Shown here piece after piece: positions 50,864-60,138 of a stretch of DNA of 64,000 nt. Each line of letters starts with the position of its first letter. Position 1 is the first letter of the stretch. The translations under genes and the position numbers were made by a program. The stretch is from Nitrospirota bacterium (GTDB taxonomy: Bacteria; Nitrospirota; Nitrospiria; SBBL01; JAADHI01), in NCBI GenBank assembly GCA_029261195.1, contig JAJDBU010000044.1, positions 1 to 64,000 of the forward strand. The letters are read 5' to 3'. Under the pieces are notes generated by a model. It was not told where the DNA came from. It saw nothing but the letters and a program-made list of their open reading frames with translations, and did no database searches.

Positions 50864-51475
50864 ATGAGTTCTGCTTCATTTTCCCAATCGCGTCCACACC
50901 CCTGGCATGGCCTGGAAGTGGGTCCGGAAACGCCACATACCGTTCACGCTTACATTGAAATGACGCCCTTCGATCAGGTCAAGTACGAAATTGACAAAGA
51001 AACGGGTTATCTTCGCGTTGACCGTCCTCAACGGACCTCCGCTCAGCTCCCGGCATTATATGGCTTTATCCCGAAAACCTATTGCACAAACAATGTCGCC
51101 GCCTTAATGGAAGGTTCCAGTGAAGGAGATGGTGACGGCCTGGATATCTGCGTCTTTAGCGAACGTATTATTACAAAGTCCGAAATCATCTTAAATGCCC
51201 GTGTGATTGGCGGCCTGCCCATGCTGGATGATGGCGAAGCCGACGACAAAATCATCGCAGTACTAGAGGGTGACAATGTCTGGGGCAGGATCGAAGACAT
51301 TTCAGACTTCCCCCCCATTCTCATTGAACGCGTGCGGCATTATTTCATGACCTACAAGCTGGTGCCCGGTAAGAACGTCAAGGTTTCCATTGGCGACGCC
51401 TACGGCCTCGAACACGCCGAAGCCGTCATTGCTGCCTCTATGAAAGACTACAAGGAGGCATTCGGAGCAGGCTGA
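50864..51475 (+). CDS. ppa: Inorganic pyrophosphatase (family I)
   Basis: A 203-residue soluble enzyme that hydrolyses pyrophosphate. The core motif is [13 protein letters not shown], where the common form has Pro in the fifth place (DGDPLD); other conserved parts are [54 protein letters not shown] and [18 protein letters not shown] lies upstream of the ATG. The 271-bp stretch after the gene (51476-51746) shows only a weak stem-loop near 51575 and no gene. Confidence 0.88.
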   Translation: MSSASFSQSRPHPWHGLEVGPETPHTVHAYIEMTPFDQVKYEIDKETGYLRVDRPQRTSAQLPALYGFIPKTYCTNNVAALMEGSSEGDGDGLDICVFSERIITKSEIILNARVIGGLPMLDDGEADDKIIAVLEGDNVWGRIEDISDFPPILIERVRHYFMTYKLVPGKNVKVSIGDAYGLEHAEAVIAASMKDYKEAFGAG

Positions 51476-51746
51476 TCGGATGCAGGCTGCTCTATTGTAA
51501 AGCGAAAAGATCACTTAAGTTCAGAAAAGATAAGCAAAATATTGTGTGAACTTCTGAAATCCGACTGATTTTTCAGGGGGACCCTGCCTCTGAAATTCAT
51601 TCATTTGAAGAAAAAATTCATCAGTCTGTCCGCAAATTATTTTCACCTGCTTGCGGGCAGACTCTTCCCGAGTTTATCCTATGGGTCCGGCTTAACATCC
51701 CGAGTACAGAGCTTCACCTTAACAATTCATTCTTCGGAGACATCCC

Positions 51747-52187
51747 ATGGCATTAAGGATTTATTTATCAGGAGAGATTCACAGCAAGTGGCGTGAAGAA
51801 ATGATAAAGGGCGCATTGGAGCAGCATTTGCCGATCACCTTCACTTCTGCCGTAACGGATCACGAAGCGAGTGATGCCGCAGGAGACCCGCTCGGTAAAG
51901 AAACAAAGCCCTATTGGCGTGATCATAAATCGGCCAGGGTGAACAGCATTCGCACTAAAACCCTGATTGAAAAAAGTGATCTCGCCATCGTGCGTTTCGG
52001 CGATAAATATAAACAATGGAATGCGGCATTTGATGCCGGTTATTGTGCGGCGCTCGGGAAACCCTATATCACCTTGCACGATGAAAGTATCATCCATCCG
52101 CTCAAAGAAGTCGATGCTGCAGCAATGGCCTGGGCGGAAACGACTGCCCAAGTGCTTGAAATATTAAAATACATTACGAAGGATTGA
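51747..52187 (+). CDS. YtoQ family protein
   Basis: 146 residues. YtoQ signature: LRIYLSGEIHSKWREEMIKG, FTSAVTDHEASDAAGDPLGKE, and DLAIVRFGDKYKQWNAAFDAGYC, then GKPYITLHDES. The family belongs to the nucleoside 2-deoxyribosyltransferase-like fold, but its substrate is unknown. Overlap with the next frame is slight; the CvfB-like gene starts 32 bp downstream. Confidence 0.85.
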   Translation: MALRIYLSGEIHSKWREEMIKGALEQHLPITFTSAVTDHEASDAAGDPLGKETKPYWRDHKSARVNSIRTKTLIEKSDLAIVRFGDKYKQWNAAFDAGYCAALGKPYITLHDESIIHPLKEVDAAAMAWAETTAQVLEILKYITKD

Positions 52188-52219
52188 CAAGACCTGCTTG
52201 TTTTGGTGGAAAAATAGAG

Positions 52220-53047
52220 ATGACAGAAATTGGAAAATCAAACGACTTGAGGGTCGTCAAAGAAGTTGATTTTGGGTTTTATCTGGATGGCGGGGAACTC
52301 GGAGAAATATTGTTACCCCGGCGCTATGTACCGGATGATTGTAGCATCGACAAAATCCTCACCGTTTTTATCTACCGTGATTCGGAAGACCGTCTGATCG
52401 CAACAACTGAAATGCCCTACGCCGTAGTCGATGACTTTGCTCTCCTGAAAGTCGTCGCAGTGAATAAGGTAGGGGCTTTCCTTGACTGGGGTTTGCCAAA
52501 AGATTTGATGGTGCCCTTTAGAGAGCAGAATGTCCGAATGAAAGCGGGGCAATCCTACCTCGTCCGCCTTTATCTCGACTCAAGTCTTCGTATTGCCGCC
52601 TCTGCAAAATTAGATCGCTATCTTGATACCTGGCAGGCTCATTATGATGTGGGTCAAGAAGTCGATCTTTTGATTTGTATGCAAAGTGATATTGGATACA
52701 AGGCGATTATCAATAGCTCACATTGGGGTGTGATCCATTTTGACGATCTCTTTCAAACCGTAAAAAAGGGAGAGAGCATTACCGGGTTCATTAAAAAAGT
52801 TCGAGACGATCATAAAATAGATCTCTGCCTGAAAAAACCGGGTTATGAAAAAATTGACGGAATTTCAAAAACGATTCTCGACACCTTGAAAAAACAAGGC
52901 GGTCAGATATTCATTACAGATAAAAGTCCCCCGGAAGAAATTAGAGCATTATTTGGCATCAGCAAAAAAAACTACAAAAAAGCCGTGGGCACCCTTTATA
53001 AAAAGCGGCTACTTACAATTGAATCCGACAGAATCCGACTTAAGTAG
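52220..53047 (+). CDS. CvfB-like S1 RNA-binding protein
   Basis: A 275-residue cytoplasmic protein with tandem S1-type OB folds (LRVVKEVDFGFYLDGGE, VVAVNKVGAFLDWGLPKDLM, VDLLICMQSDIGYKAIINSSHWGVIH, SITGFIKKVRDD) and a C-terminal winged helix (IFITDKSPPEEIRALFGISK, VGTLYKKRLLTIESDRIRLK). This is the CvfB (YitL) layout. CvfB affects expression of virulence genes in Gram-positives; in others the role is unknown. The start at 52220 (GGTGGA upstream, distant) gives the correct N-terminus. Confidence 0.85.
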   Translation: MTEIGKSNDLRVVKEVDFGFYLDGGELGEILLPRRYVPDDCSIDKILTVFIYRDSEDRLIATTEMPYAVVDDFALLKVVAVNKVGAFLDWGLPKDLMVPFREQNVRMKAGQSYLVRLYLDSSLRIAASAKLDRYLDTWQAHYDVGQEVDLLICMQSDIGYKAIINSSHWGVIHFDDLFQTVKKGESITGFIKKVRDDHKIDLCLKKPGYEKIDGISKTILDTLKKQGGQIFITDKSPPEEIRALFGISKKNYKKAVGTLYKKRLLTIESDRIRLK

Positions 53048-53208
53048 CGCTTGCACTGGGGAGTCAACCCTGCGCCCAATTAATTTTTAGGGGGGCACCA
53101 TGGAAGCAATATTCTTTTTGCGTTTGCCCTGAAGATCTTGTAAAAATGGGCGCACTTTTTATCTGGAGACAGAAACATCAAACATATCTGAAGGATTTTA
53201 GGAAGCCC

Positions 53209-55038
53209 ATGAAAAAACTGAATACTTATCTTCTCATTGTCGTTGTTTTGTTATTGTCGCTTGGGAGTCGAACTGACACTCTACTTGCCGATGAACCGAA
53301 TCTCGGCTGGACAGTTCAGCAAGGGGAGGTCAGTTCAACCGACCTTTGGGGCGTCTACTTCATTACAAAAGACAAAGGCTGGGCGGGGGGTACAAGCGGG
53401 GCGATTCTCCATACATCCGACGGCGGAAGGCACTGGCGTGTTCAGTTCCGGAAACGGGGAGAACGCATTATTTCCCTTCATTTTTTGGACGAAAAAAATG
53501 GCTGGGCCGCAAGCTATACCGGGAAAATTTTTCATACCACGGACGGGGGAGTGCATTGGACTATTCAAAAGACACCCGTCCAAAGCTGGCTCTGGTATAT
53601 TCGTTTTACCGATCTACAAAACGGCTGGGTGGTCGGGTCACATGGCATCGTACTCCATACCACGAACGGGGGAAAGACCTGGGAAACCTTCGATATCGGC
53701 TACAAAGACGGCCCTCTGCTGGAGGTCCAATTTCTGAACAAAGACAAGGGATGGATCACTGGCTGGGACGGGAAAATCTTTCACACGAGTGATGCCGGAC
53801 TCACCTGGAAGGAGCAGGACAGCGGAACAAAAATACCGCTTGAAGGCATCTATTTCGTTGATGAAAAATACGGTTGGGTCGTCGGACGACGCGGCGTTAT
53901 TCGTCACACAACAGATGGTGGACTCACATGGAAAGCGCAGGAAAGCCACTTTAACCGATCAATCCTTTCACATGTGCATTTCGCAACACGCGATTTAGGC
54001 TGGATTTCCGGCGGAACAGGGGTCTTTTTAAAAACCGTAGACGGCGGAGCAAACTGGAAAGAGGTCAAAGTCCCGACAGATAAAACAATGGAGGAACTCT
54101 CTTTTGGCGATGACAAACACGGCTGGGCTGTCGGCTGGGGCGGATTCATTATTCACACGCCCGATGGCGCGGAAAGCTGGGAAGCCCAGAATTACGGATT
54201 TAATGACCGTCTCTTCAGAGTCTATTTTTATGATGAAAAAGTCGGATGGATTGGCGGCGCAGACGGAACAATACTCCACACCGAAGATGGCGGAGAGAGC
54301 TGGGACTTCCAGGACAGCGGAACGGAAGAGTGGATTTCGGGGATTCAGTTTACATCTCAAAATGAAGGCTGGGCCGTTGGCGGCAAGGGCGTCATTCTCC
54401 ATACCCTTGATGGAGGAGCGCATTGGGAGCAGATAAAAAAAGTGACTGAGGCCGACCTGGAAAATGTCTATTTTTTAAGCCCGAAAGTCGGCTGGATTAT
54501 CGGAGCAACCGGCGTGATGTTTAAGACAATCGACGGGGGACGGACATGGCGAATCAAGTTCAGCAATGTCACTGCGGATTTATCCGACATCAACTTTTTA
54601 GATGAACAGAACGGTTGGCTTACCGGAAACAAGGGGACACTCCAAGTGACCCATGACGGCGGAGAAGAATGGAAACCCTTAAAATTGCCCCTCACAAACA
54701 TGCTCACCCGAATATTTTTTGCGGATAAACAACGAGGCTGGATCGTCGGCAGCAAAGGACTCATGATGAAGACAGTGGATGGGGGTTTGCACTGGACACC
54801 TCAGCGCATCGACACAAAGGAAGGGCTGTGGGACATTGTCGTGATGGGAAATGAGGGTTGGGCCGTCGGTAACCTTGGCCTTATGTTACATACAAGCGAT
54901 GCAGGAAAGACCTGGTCTATAGTCGAAAGCGGAGTCGTTCAGCGGCTCACGAGTCTTTATTTTCTGAATAAGACAAAGGGTTTTGTCGTCGGAAAGGGAG
55001 GCTTGATTTTAAAATATGACGGGAAGGCTTTGAAATGA
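53209..55038 (+). CDS. Ycf48/HCF136-like double beta-propeller exported protein
   Basis: A 609-residue exported protein (signal peptide with YLLIVVVLLLSLGS). The whole mature chain is made of 14 copies of a 40-43-residue YCF48-type repeat with core GWxxGxxGxIxHTxDGGxxW; examples are GWAGGTSGAILHTSDGG, GWVVGRRGVIRHTTDGG, GWAVGGKGVILHTLDGG and GFVVGKGGLILKYDG. Fourteen copies fit two seven-bladed propellers. In plants and cyanobacteria Ycf48 helps assemble photosystem II; in non-phototrophs such proteins are of unknown use, probably binding polypeptides in the periplasm. AGGAAG precedes the ATG. A 10-codon ORF with strong GGGGGG ribosome site lies upstream at 53100. Confidence 0.9.
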   Translation: MKKLNTYLLIVVVLLLSLGSRTDTLLADEPNLGWTVQQGEVSSTDLWGVYFITKDKGWAGGTSGAILHTSDGGRHWRVQFRKRGERIISLHFLDEKNGWAASYTGKIFHTTDGGVHWTIQKTPVQSWLWYIRFTDLQNGWVVGSHGIVLHTTNGGKTWETFDIGYKDGPLLEVQFLNKDKGWITGWDGKIFHTSDAGLTWKEQDSGTKIPLEGIYFVDEKYGWVVGRRGVIRHTTDGGLTWKAQESHFNRSILSHVHFATRDLGWISGGTGVFLKTVDGGANWKEVKVPTDKTMEELSFGDDKHGWAVGWGGFIIHTPDGAESWEAQNYGFNDRLFRVYFYDEKVGWIGGADGTILHTEDGGESWDFQDSGTEEWISGIQFTSQNEGWAVGGKGVILHTLDGGAHWEQIKKVTEADLENVYFLSPKVGWIIGATGVMFKTIDGGRTWRIKFSNVTADLSDINFLDEQNGWLTGNKGTLQVTHDGGEEWKPLKLPLTNMLTRIFFADKQRGWIVGSKGLMMKTVDGGLHWTPQRIDTKEGLWDIVVMGNEGWAVGNLGLMLHTSDAGKTWSIVESGVVQRLTSLYFLNKTKGFVVGKGGLILKYDGKALK

Positions 55039-55053
55039 TTCCCGCTAAGGAAA

Positions 55054-55085
55054 AGCCTTCATCTCGTCTTTAAAGGATGAAGGCT
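55054..55085. terminator. Bidirectional terminator between convergent genes
   Basis: AGCCTTCATC (55054-55063) and GATGAAGGCT (55076-55085) form a perfect 10-bp stem with a 12-base loop. It lies between the convergent 53209 and 55085 genes and overlaps the stop region of the latter. On the minus strand TTTTCCTT follows, so termination is best supported in that direction. Confidence 0.75.
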
Positions 55086-57538
55086 CATGAGCCTTTCCGC
55101 TGCTCTTTAAGCACGGTTTCATAGGCTTCAGCGGAAAGAGGCCGACTAAAATAGTAGCCTTGCGCCTCCCCGCAGCCTAAGCTCCTCAGGTAGGAGAGAT
55201 CCTCGTAGGTCTCAACCCCTTCTGCAATGACCGTAATCTCCATGCTCTGTCCCATGCCGACGATGGCTTTGACGAGAGATTGTTTCTTTGTTTCGCTCGA
55301 AAGGTTGAGGACGAAGGACTTGTCGATCTTCAAAAAATCAAAGGGATATTGCCACAAATAGCTCAATGAGGAATAGCCCGTTCCGAAGTCGTCGATTGAA
55401 AGCCGAACCCCGAGCTTTTTGAGAGACGAAAAATAGGCTCTGACGTCTTTGACCGGATTGAGCATCAGGCTCTCAGTCAATTCGAGCGTCAGCGCCTCCG
55501 GAGGCAAGTGGCTCTGCTGAAGCGCATGGGTGACGACCGACAAGAGGAGGCCCTCATGATTAAATTGTTGTTTCGATACATTCACGGAGACAGAGAGTTG
55601 GAGCCCGTATCGTCTCCGCCACTTCATCACCTGATGACATGCGGTCTCAAGGACCCAGGCGCCGATTTTGCTGATGAGGCCGGACTCTTCGGCAATGGAG
55701 ATAAAGCGATCAGGCGGAATCAGCTCTGAATCCGGCGGCTGCCATCGGACAAGGGCCTCCAGGGACAGCGTTTTGAGAGAATCGAGATCAACGATCGGCT
55801 GGTAATAGACGACTAATTCCTGATGATCCAGAGCCCGTCTGAGATCCCATTCCAGCAGACTCCGTGCCTTGGCGGACTTTCCCATCTCCTGATTGAAAAA
55901 GTGGTATCGGCTTCGGCCGGAGGCTTTTGCCTTATACATGGCCATATCGGCTTGTTTTAAAAGGAGACCGACTTCTTCACCATCATCGGGAAACATCGTA
56001 ATGCCAACACTGGCGCCTAAGAAAACATCGCGTTTCTCGTGCTCAAAAGGCTGGGCCAGGCTCTCAACCACCTTCTTTGAAACGGACACGACCTCGTCTT
56101 TTCCCGCAAGATCTGAGAGGATGACGAGAAATTCATCACCGCCCGGACGGGCGACTGTGTCGGTCTCCCGGATACAGGAGAGGAGTCGATCGGCCGTTTT
56201 TTTAAGGATCACATCCCCCGTGATATGACCGAAAGTATCGTTGACATTCTTAAAACGGTCGAGGTCGATAAAGAGCAGCGCCACTTTTTTATCATTTCGT
56301 TTGGCCTGTTTGATCGCAAGGCTGAGACGCTCAATCAAAAGCGTCCGGTTCGGAAGCTCGGTCAAGGGATCATAGTAGGCCCGCACACGTAGCGCTTCCT
56401 CTGCCTCTTTTCGTCTGGTGATGTCCGAAAAAAGGCTGGTGTATTGGACGACCTTGCCCGCTTTGTCCTTTACCGCAATGATCGAGACCCATTTCGGGTA
56501 AATCTCTCCGCTCTTTTTTCTGTCCCAGATCTCCCCTTCCCAGGAACCGTTTGTATTGATGGCTTTCCACATTTCTTGATAGAACTGATTGCCGTGTTTC
56601 CCCGATTGCAGGATACGAGGGGTCTGACCGATGATGTCGGCTTCAGAATAACCGGTGACTGATGTGAAGGCAGGGTTAATTGAGAGAATCTTTTCATCTG
56701 CATCGGTGACAAGAATGGCCTCGGCGGCATTCTTGAAAACGGTGTTTGAAAGACGTTGACGCCTTTCCGCCTCTTTTCGCTCCGAGATATCGCGTGTTAA
56801 ACACAAGATGCAGGCCCTTCCTTGAATGTGAATCACCGATGCGCTCATCTCAACCGGAAGATGCCGATTGTCTTGTGTCAGGCAAGTGAATTGATCCGCC
56901 CAGCCACGCCCTTTTTTTAAAACAGCCTGGGTAAAGGTCCGAAATTCTTTCATCATATCCGGATGAATGTCTGAGACCCGTTTGCTCAGTAATTCTTTTT
57001 TAGTAAAGCCCAGCATGTGCGAGGCCCTGGGATTGATTTCAAGAATCTTATCCCCTTCGGGATCAATCACTAAGATGGCGTCGTTGGAGTTCATGAAGAT
57101 TTTGCGAAAGCGCTCTTCACTTTTCAAGCGTCCTGTTGTTTCTTTTGTGAGTTTTTTCCGGATCGCCACTTCTTCCAGATTTCGTTCAATCGAGGGGACG
57201 AGGCGGCTGAGATTTTTTTTGGAGATAAAATCCTGAGCGCCCGATTTTAAGGATTTGACCACCATCTCGTCGCTGAGGGAACCGGAGACAACAATGAAGG
57301 GGATATCCAGCCCTCTCTCCTGTAAGAGCGTCAAGGCAGAGAAGCTGTCAAAAGAGGGGAGCCTATGATCAGCCAGGACCACATCCCAGGGGTTTTGATT
57401 GAGTGCGACGGCCATCTCAGCATGTGTTTCGACTCGCTGGACGGTCAGCTCAAAGCCTCCGCGCCGTAATGCGATTAAAAGCAATTCTAAGTCAGATTCC
57501 TGGTCTTCAACGCTTAGTACGCGAAGCAGTTTTGTCAC
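55085..57538 (-). CDS. REC-PAS-PAS-GGDEF-EAL protein
   Basis: An 817-residue cytoplasmic signalling protein. Receiver domain (residues about 1-125; acidic pocket SVEDQESD and phospho-Asp in VVLADHRLP), two PAS domains (about 145-265 and 270-390; FMNSNDAILVIDPEG and VFKNAAEAILVTDADE), GGDEF (about 400-560; YYDPLTELPNRTLLIERL, RPGGDEFLVILSD, intact GGDEF) and EAL (about 570-815; LSLEALVRWQPP with intact EAL, DDFGTGYSS, KIDKSFV, IAEGVET). It can make and/or degrade c-di-GMP. It overlaps the response regulator gene by 32 bases and follows the kinase, so a phosphorelay is likely. Confidence 0.93.
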   Translation of the reverse strand: MTKLLRVLSVEDQESDLELLLIALRRGGFELTVQRVETHAEMAVALNQNPWDVVLADHRLPSFDSFSALTLLQERGLDIPFIVVSGSLSDEMVVKSLKSGAQDFISKKNLSRLVPSIERNLEEVAIRKKLTKETTGRLKSEERFRKIFMNSNDAILVIDPEGDKILEINPRASHMLGFTKKELLSKRVSDIHPDMMKEFRTFTQAVLKKGRGWADQFTCLTQDNRHLPVEMSASVIHIQGRACILCLTRDISERKEAERRQRLSNTVFKNAAEAILVTDADEKILSINPAFTSVTGYSEADIIGQTPRILQSGKHGNQFYQEMWKAINTNGSWEGEIWDRKKSGEIYPKWVSIIAVKDKAGKVVQYTSLFSDITRRKEAEEALRVRAYYDPLTELPNRTLLIERLSLAIKQAKRNDKKVALLFIDLDRFKNVNDTFGHITGDVILKKTADRLLSCIRETDTVARPGGDEFLVILSDLAGKDEVVSVSKKVVESLAQPFEHEKRDVFLGASVGITMFPDDGEEVGLLLKQADMAMYKAKASGRSRYHFFNQEMGKSAKARSLLEWDLRRALDHQELVVYYQPIVDLDSLKTLSLEALVRWQPPDSELIPPDRFISIAEESGLISKIGAWVLETACHQVMKWRRRYGLQLSVSVNVSKQQFNHEGLLLSVVTHALQQSHLPPEALTLELTESLMLNPVKDVRAYFSSLKKLGVRLSIDDFGTGYSSLSYLWQYPFDFLKIDKSFVLNLSSETKKQSLVKAIVGMGQSMEITVIAEGVETYEDLSYLRSLGCGEAQGYYFSRPLSAEAYETVLKEQRKGS

Positions 57539-57989
57539 GGGTCACTCCATTACGGTTGGGTGGCGCCTCATTTAATAAAAGCCAATACGATCCAATCTCT
57601 TTGACCGCCCGGACGAACTCCGAAAAATCGACCGGTTTCCGAACGTAACTGTTTACGCCCAGGGTATAGCTGGCGATCAGATCCCTCTGTTCATTCGATG
57701 AAGTCAACATGACCACTCGTAAAAGTTTTGTCTGCTCGTGGGCACGAATCCGCTTTAAGACCTCTATGCCATCTATTTTCGGCAGTTTGATATCGAGCAG
57801 AATCAGCGCCGGTTCATTTTTTATCGGAGAGGATTCGGATCGGTTTTCTCCGAAAAGATAATCAAGCGCTTCAACGCCGTCCCTCGCAACGACAACCTCG
57901 TTGACGATGTTGTGTTGTTTAAGCGCCCGAATGGTCAGTATCTCGTCATCCGGATTGTCCTCCACAAGCAAGATCGGTTTGTGATTCAT
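57507..57989 (-). CDS. Single-domain response regulator (Rcp1/CheY type)
   Basis: A 160-residue receiver: LLVEDNPDDEILTIRAL (acidic pair), PALILLDIKLPKIDG (phospho-Asp), VVMLTSSNEQRDL, YVRKPVDF (Lys). It has no output domain, like Rcp1-type regulators that pair with PAS/GAF kinases. ATG at 57989 with GGAGG five to six bases upstream. The gene lies between the histidine kinase and the GGDEF-EAL gene and overlaps the latter. Confidence 0.9.
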   Translation of the reverse strand: MNHKPILLVEDNPDDEILTIRALKQHNIVNEVVVARDGVEALDYLFGENRSESSPIKNEPALILLDIKLPKIDGIEVLKRIRAHEQTKLLRVVMLTSSNEQRDLIASYTLGVNSYVRKPVDFSEFVRAVKEIGSYWLLLNEAPPNRNGVTRDKTASRTKR

Positions 57990-58015
57990 CCAAGCCTCCA
58001 TACAAGTGTACCCCA

Positions 58016-59383
58016 TTAAATACAAAAATAAAAAGTCGCCCCTTTGCCAACAGCCCCCTCCGCCCAGACCTCGCCCCCGTGACGATGAATAATCCGTTGC
58101 ACCGTCGCAAGGCCAATACCGTTTCCGGGAAACTCCCTTATCCCGTGGAGACGCTGGAAGGGACCGAACAGTTTATCCGTATAGTCCATGTCAAAACCGG
58201 CCCCGTCATCACGGATGAAATAGGCCGACTTGTCCTGATGACGAGTCTTGCCGAATTCGATGCTCGCGACTGCTTTCTTTGAAGTAAACTTCCAGGCATT
58301 GCCGAGGAGGTTTTGAAGCACATCCTGTAAAAGCAGGGTATCCCCCCTTGCTGCTAAGCCTTCAGTAATCGACCATTTGACCTCCCGCTCCGGATCCCCC
58401 CGTGTGAGTTCCGCTGCAATGCTTTGGGCTATGGCGCTTAAGTCCACTTGCTCGACATGCATCTCCCCTCGCGTGACGCGGGAAAGGGTTAAGAGTTCAT
58501 CAATCAACTCCCCCATCCGTACGCCTGCCTTGCTGATGCGGTCGAGGTATTCCTTCCCTTGTTGATCCAGCTGACTTGCTGAATCCGCCAGGAGGGCCTG
58601 GCTGAAACCGGTGATTCCCCGTAAAGGTGAGCGGAGATCATGGGAGACGGAATAGCAAAAGGCCTCCAATTCCGCATTTGATGCCGTAAGCTCTGCCGTC
58701 CGTTCTTTGACGCGATGTTCCAGGCTTTGATTCAAGTTTTTAATTGCATCCTCGTGGCGTTTTCGTTCAGTTACATCCCGAATCACGGCACTAAAGAGGG
58801 TTTCTCCATCCTGCACCAGTTTGGAGATGGAAACCTCGGCGGGGAACTCTTCGCCGTTCTTACGTCTACCGAAGAGGTCATCGCGGCGGTTGGCCATATA
58901 CCGGCTTGATTCATCTTCAGTACCGAAAGAGCTGACATGCTGAGGGTGTCCATCAACAAAGCGTTCCGGCAGGAGAAGATTGAGATGGCGCCCGATGACC
59001 TCGGAGTCGTGGTATCCGAAGATTTCCTCCGCCCCTTTATTAAAGAGGAGGATGTGTTGAGACGCGCCGACCATGATAATGCCATCATTGGCAATCTGGA
59101 GCACACCGGAAAAAAAGGCATTGCTCTCATGCATTTTTTTCTCGGCCCGCCTGCGTTTGGCATTGGACTGGACAGTGCCGCTCAGCGCCAGAATCAGCGA
59201 CACGATTAATATTCGCATCCAGACTTCATTGAAGTCTGGGGGAAGCACCCTTTGAAGAACGGTGCCTTCGTGAAAAAGTAAGGCATCCAATAAGGTTTCG
59301 ATCAGCCAATAAAGCGCAGCAATCCCTATCCCGATTGCTAAGGCGTGATCAGATAAGCGTAAGGTTTTTGACGGCTCTTTTAT
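58016..59383 (-). CDS. Membrane PAS sensor histidine kinase, apparent ATA start
   Basis: About 455 residues. Two membrane helices (IGIGIAALYWLIETLLDALL; RILIVSLILALSGTV), a PAS domain (about 105-215; LQIANDGIIMVGASQHILL, NKGAEEIFGYHDSEVIGR), a short coiled coil, the HisKA H-box (CYSVSHDLRSPLRGITG) and HATPase boxes (LLGNAWKFTS, DDGAGFD, GNGIGLATVQRIIHRHGG). The best ribosome site (AGGAGA) lies six bases before ATA at 59381-59383, not before any ATG, GTG or TTG; the next candidate is a TTG at 59419, without a ribosome site. Either a non-ATG start or a base error. Confidence 0.85.
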   Translation of the reverse strand: MKEPSKTLRLSDHALAIGIGIAALYWLIETLLDALLFHEGTVLQRVLPPDFNEVWMRILIVSLILALSGTVQSNAKRRRAEKKMHESNAFFSGVLQIANDGIIMVGASQHILLFNKGAEEIFGYHDSEVIGRHLNLLLPERFVDGHPQHVSSFGTEDESSRYMANRRDDLFGRRKNGEEFPAEVSISKLVQDGETLFSAVIRDVTERKRHEDAIKNLNQSLEHRVKERTAELTASNAELEAFCYSVSHDLRSPLRGITGFSQALLADSASQLDQQGKEYLDRISKAGVRMGELIDELLTLSRVTRGEMHVEQVDLSAIAQSIAAELTRGDPEREVKWSITEGLAARGDTLLLQDVLQNLLGNAWKFTSKKAVASIEFGKTRHQDKSAYFIRDDGAGFDMDYTDKLFGPFQRLHGIREFPGNGIGLATVQRIIHRHGGEVWAEGAVGKGATFYFCI

Positions 59384-59455
59384 GGAAAATCTCCTAGAAA
59401 AATGATCAAGGACTATCAAGCATATGACTTTATCACTGCCGGGAGAATAACGCTA

Positions 59456-59493
59456 TACCCCGAAAGGGGTATTGGGGGGAGTATTGGGGGGAG
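59456..59493. repeat. 12-bp tandem repeats and a hairpin in the kinase upstream region
   Basis: TACCCC-GAAA-GGGGTA (59456-59471) is a 6-bp hairpin with a GNRA-type tetraloop. TATTGGGGGGAG follows twice (59470-59481, 59482-59493), then TATT. Located in the 160-bp gap between the DUF3105 stop and the kinase start; it may contain the kinase promoter or operator, and the G-tracts may form unusual structures. Confidence 0.6.
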
Positions 59494-59543
59494 TATTTCT
59501 GATGTTTTGAAGAGAACTTGTTTCAGGGAAACAGGACAAGCCT

Positions 59544-60101
59544 TTAGCGAACGGCGTTTTCGGGGCCGCGGCCTCGGAAAAAATCGACAAAGCCCAGTAC
59601 CCGTTTTTTGTCCAGGCCCTTCAGGCGAAGGTTTGCACGCCAGGCGCTCAGGATGAGGGGATGTTTTTTGTCCGCGCGCGTCACCATCAACATCCCGTCC
59701 CACTGCCCGAGATACTGTTTTGTGAGTTGAGTGAGCCAGACGATATCGGCTTTTGGCAGGGTGTCGGGGTTAAAATAAATGACGATGTTGCCGTGTTCGA
59801 GGTTGTGGACGAGCAGTTCAGGTCGGGTTTCTTCTGCCTTGTAAATACTGGGCGGTAACCAGCTCGGGTCATGCGGACCGGAGGTCGGCGGGTCGGTCGC
59901 ATAAAAAGAACGTTTCCCTTTGGAGAGATGTTCATGCCCGTCATTTTCATAAAATTCGACGCCTTCCGGGAGATTGGGCGGAACCTCCTGGGCTCGGGCG
60001 ATGGTCACAACACCGATGGCGACAAGGGTCGCGATGATAAGAGACAGGATGCTGAGACGCGTTTTTCTCTGTTTTTTATGGACAAACTTTTGAATGGTCA
60101 T
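59544..60101 (-). CDS. DUF3105 membrane-anchored protein
   Basis: About 185 residues: one N-terminal helix (LSILSLIIATLVAIGVVTIA) and a periplasmic DUF3105 domain with DGHEHL, YATDPPTSGPHDP, VHNLEHGNIVIYF and GQWDGMLMVTR. The conserved His residues could bind a metal. Function unknown. The ATG at 60101 with GGGAAA six bases upstream is chosen; the frame is open further up without a ribosome site. The ferredoxin gene ends 37 bp upstream on the same strand. Confidence 0.88.
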   Translation of the reverse strand: MTIQKFVHKKQRKTRLSILSLIIATLVAIGVVTIARAQEVPPNLPEGVEFYENDGHEHLSKGKRSFYATDPPTSGPHDPSWLPPSIYKAEETRPELLVHNLEHGNIVIYFNPDTLPKADIVWLTQLTKQYLGQWDGMLMVTRADKKHPLILSAWRANLRLKGLDKKRVLGFVDFFRGRGPENAVR

Positions 60102-60138
60102 TAAGTTTCCCTTTTGATCAAAGTGCAATGAGCGATGA

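Noticed and set aside
51570-51600. Possible terminator after the pyrophosphatase gene
   Set aside because: Several imperfect pairings (CAGGG/CCCTG) but no consistent stem with a T-run.
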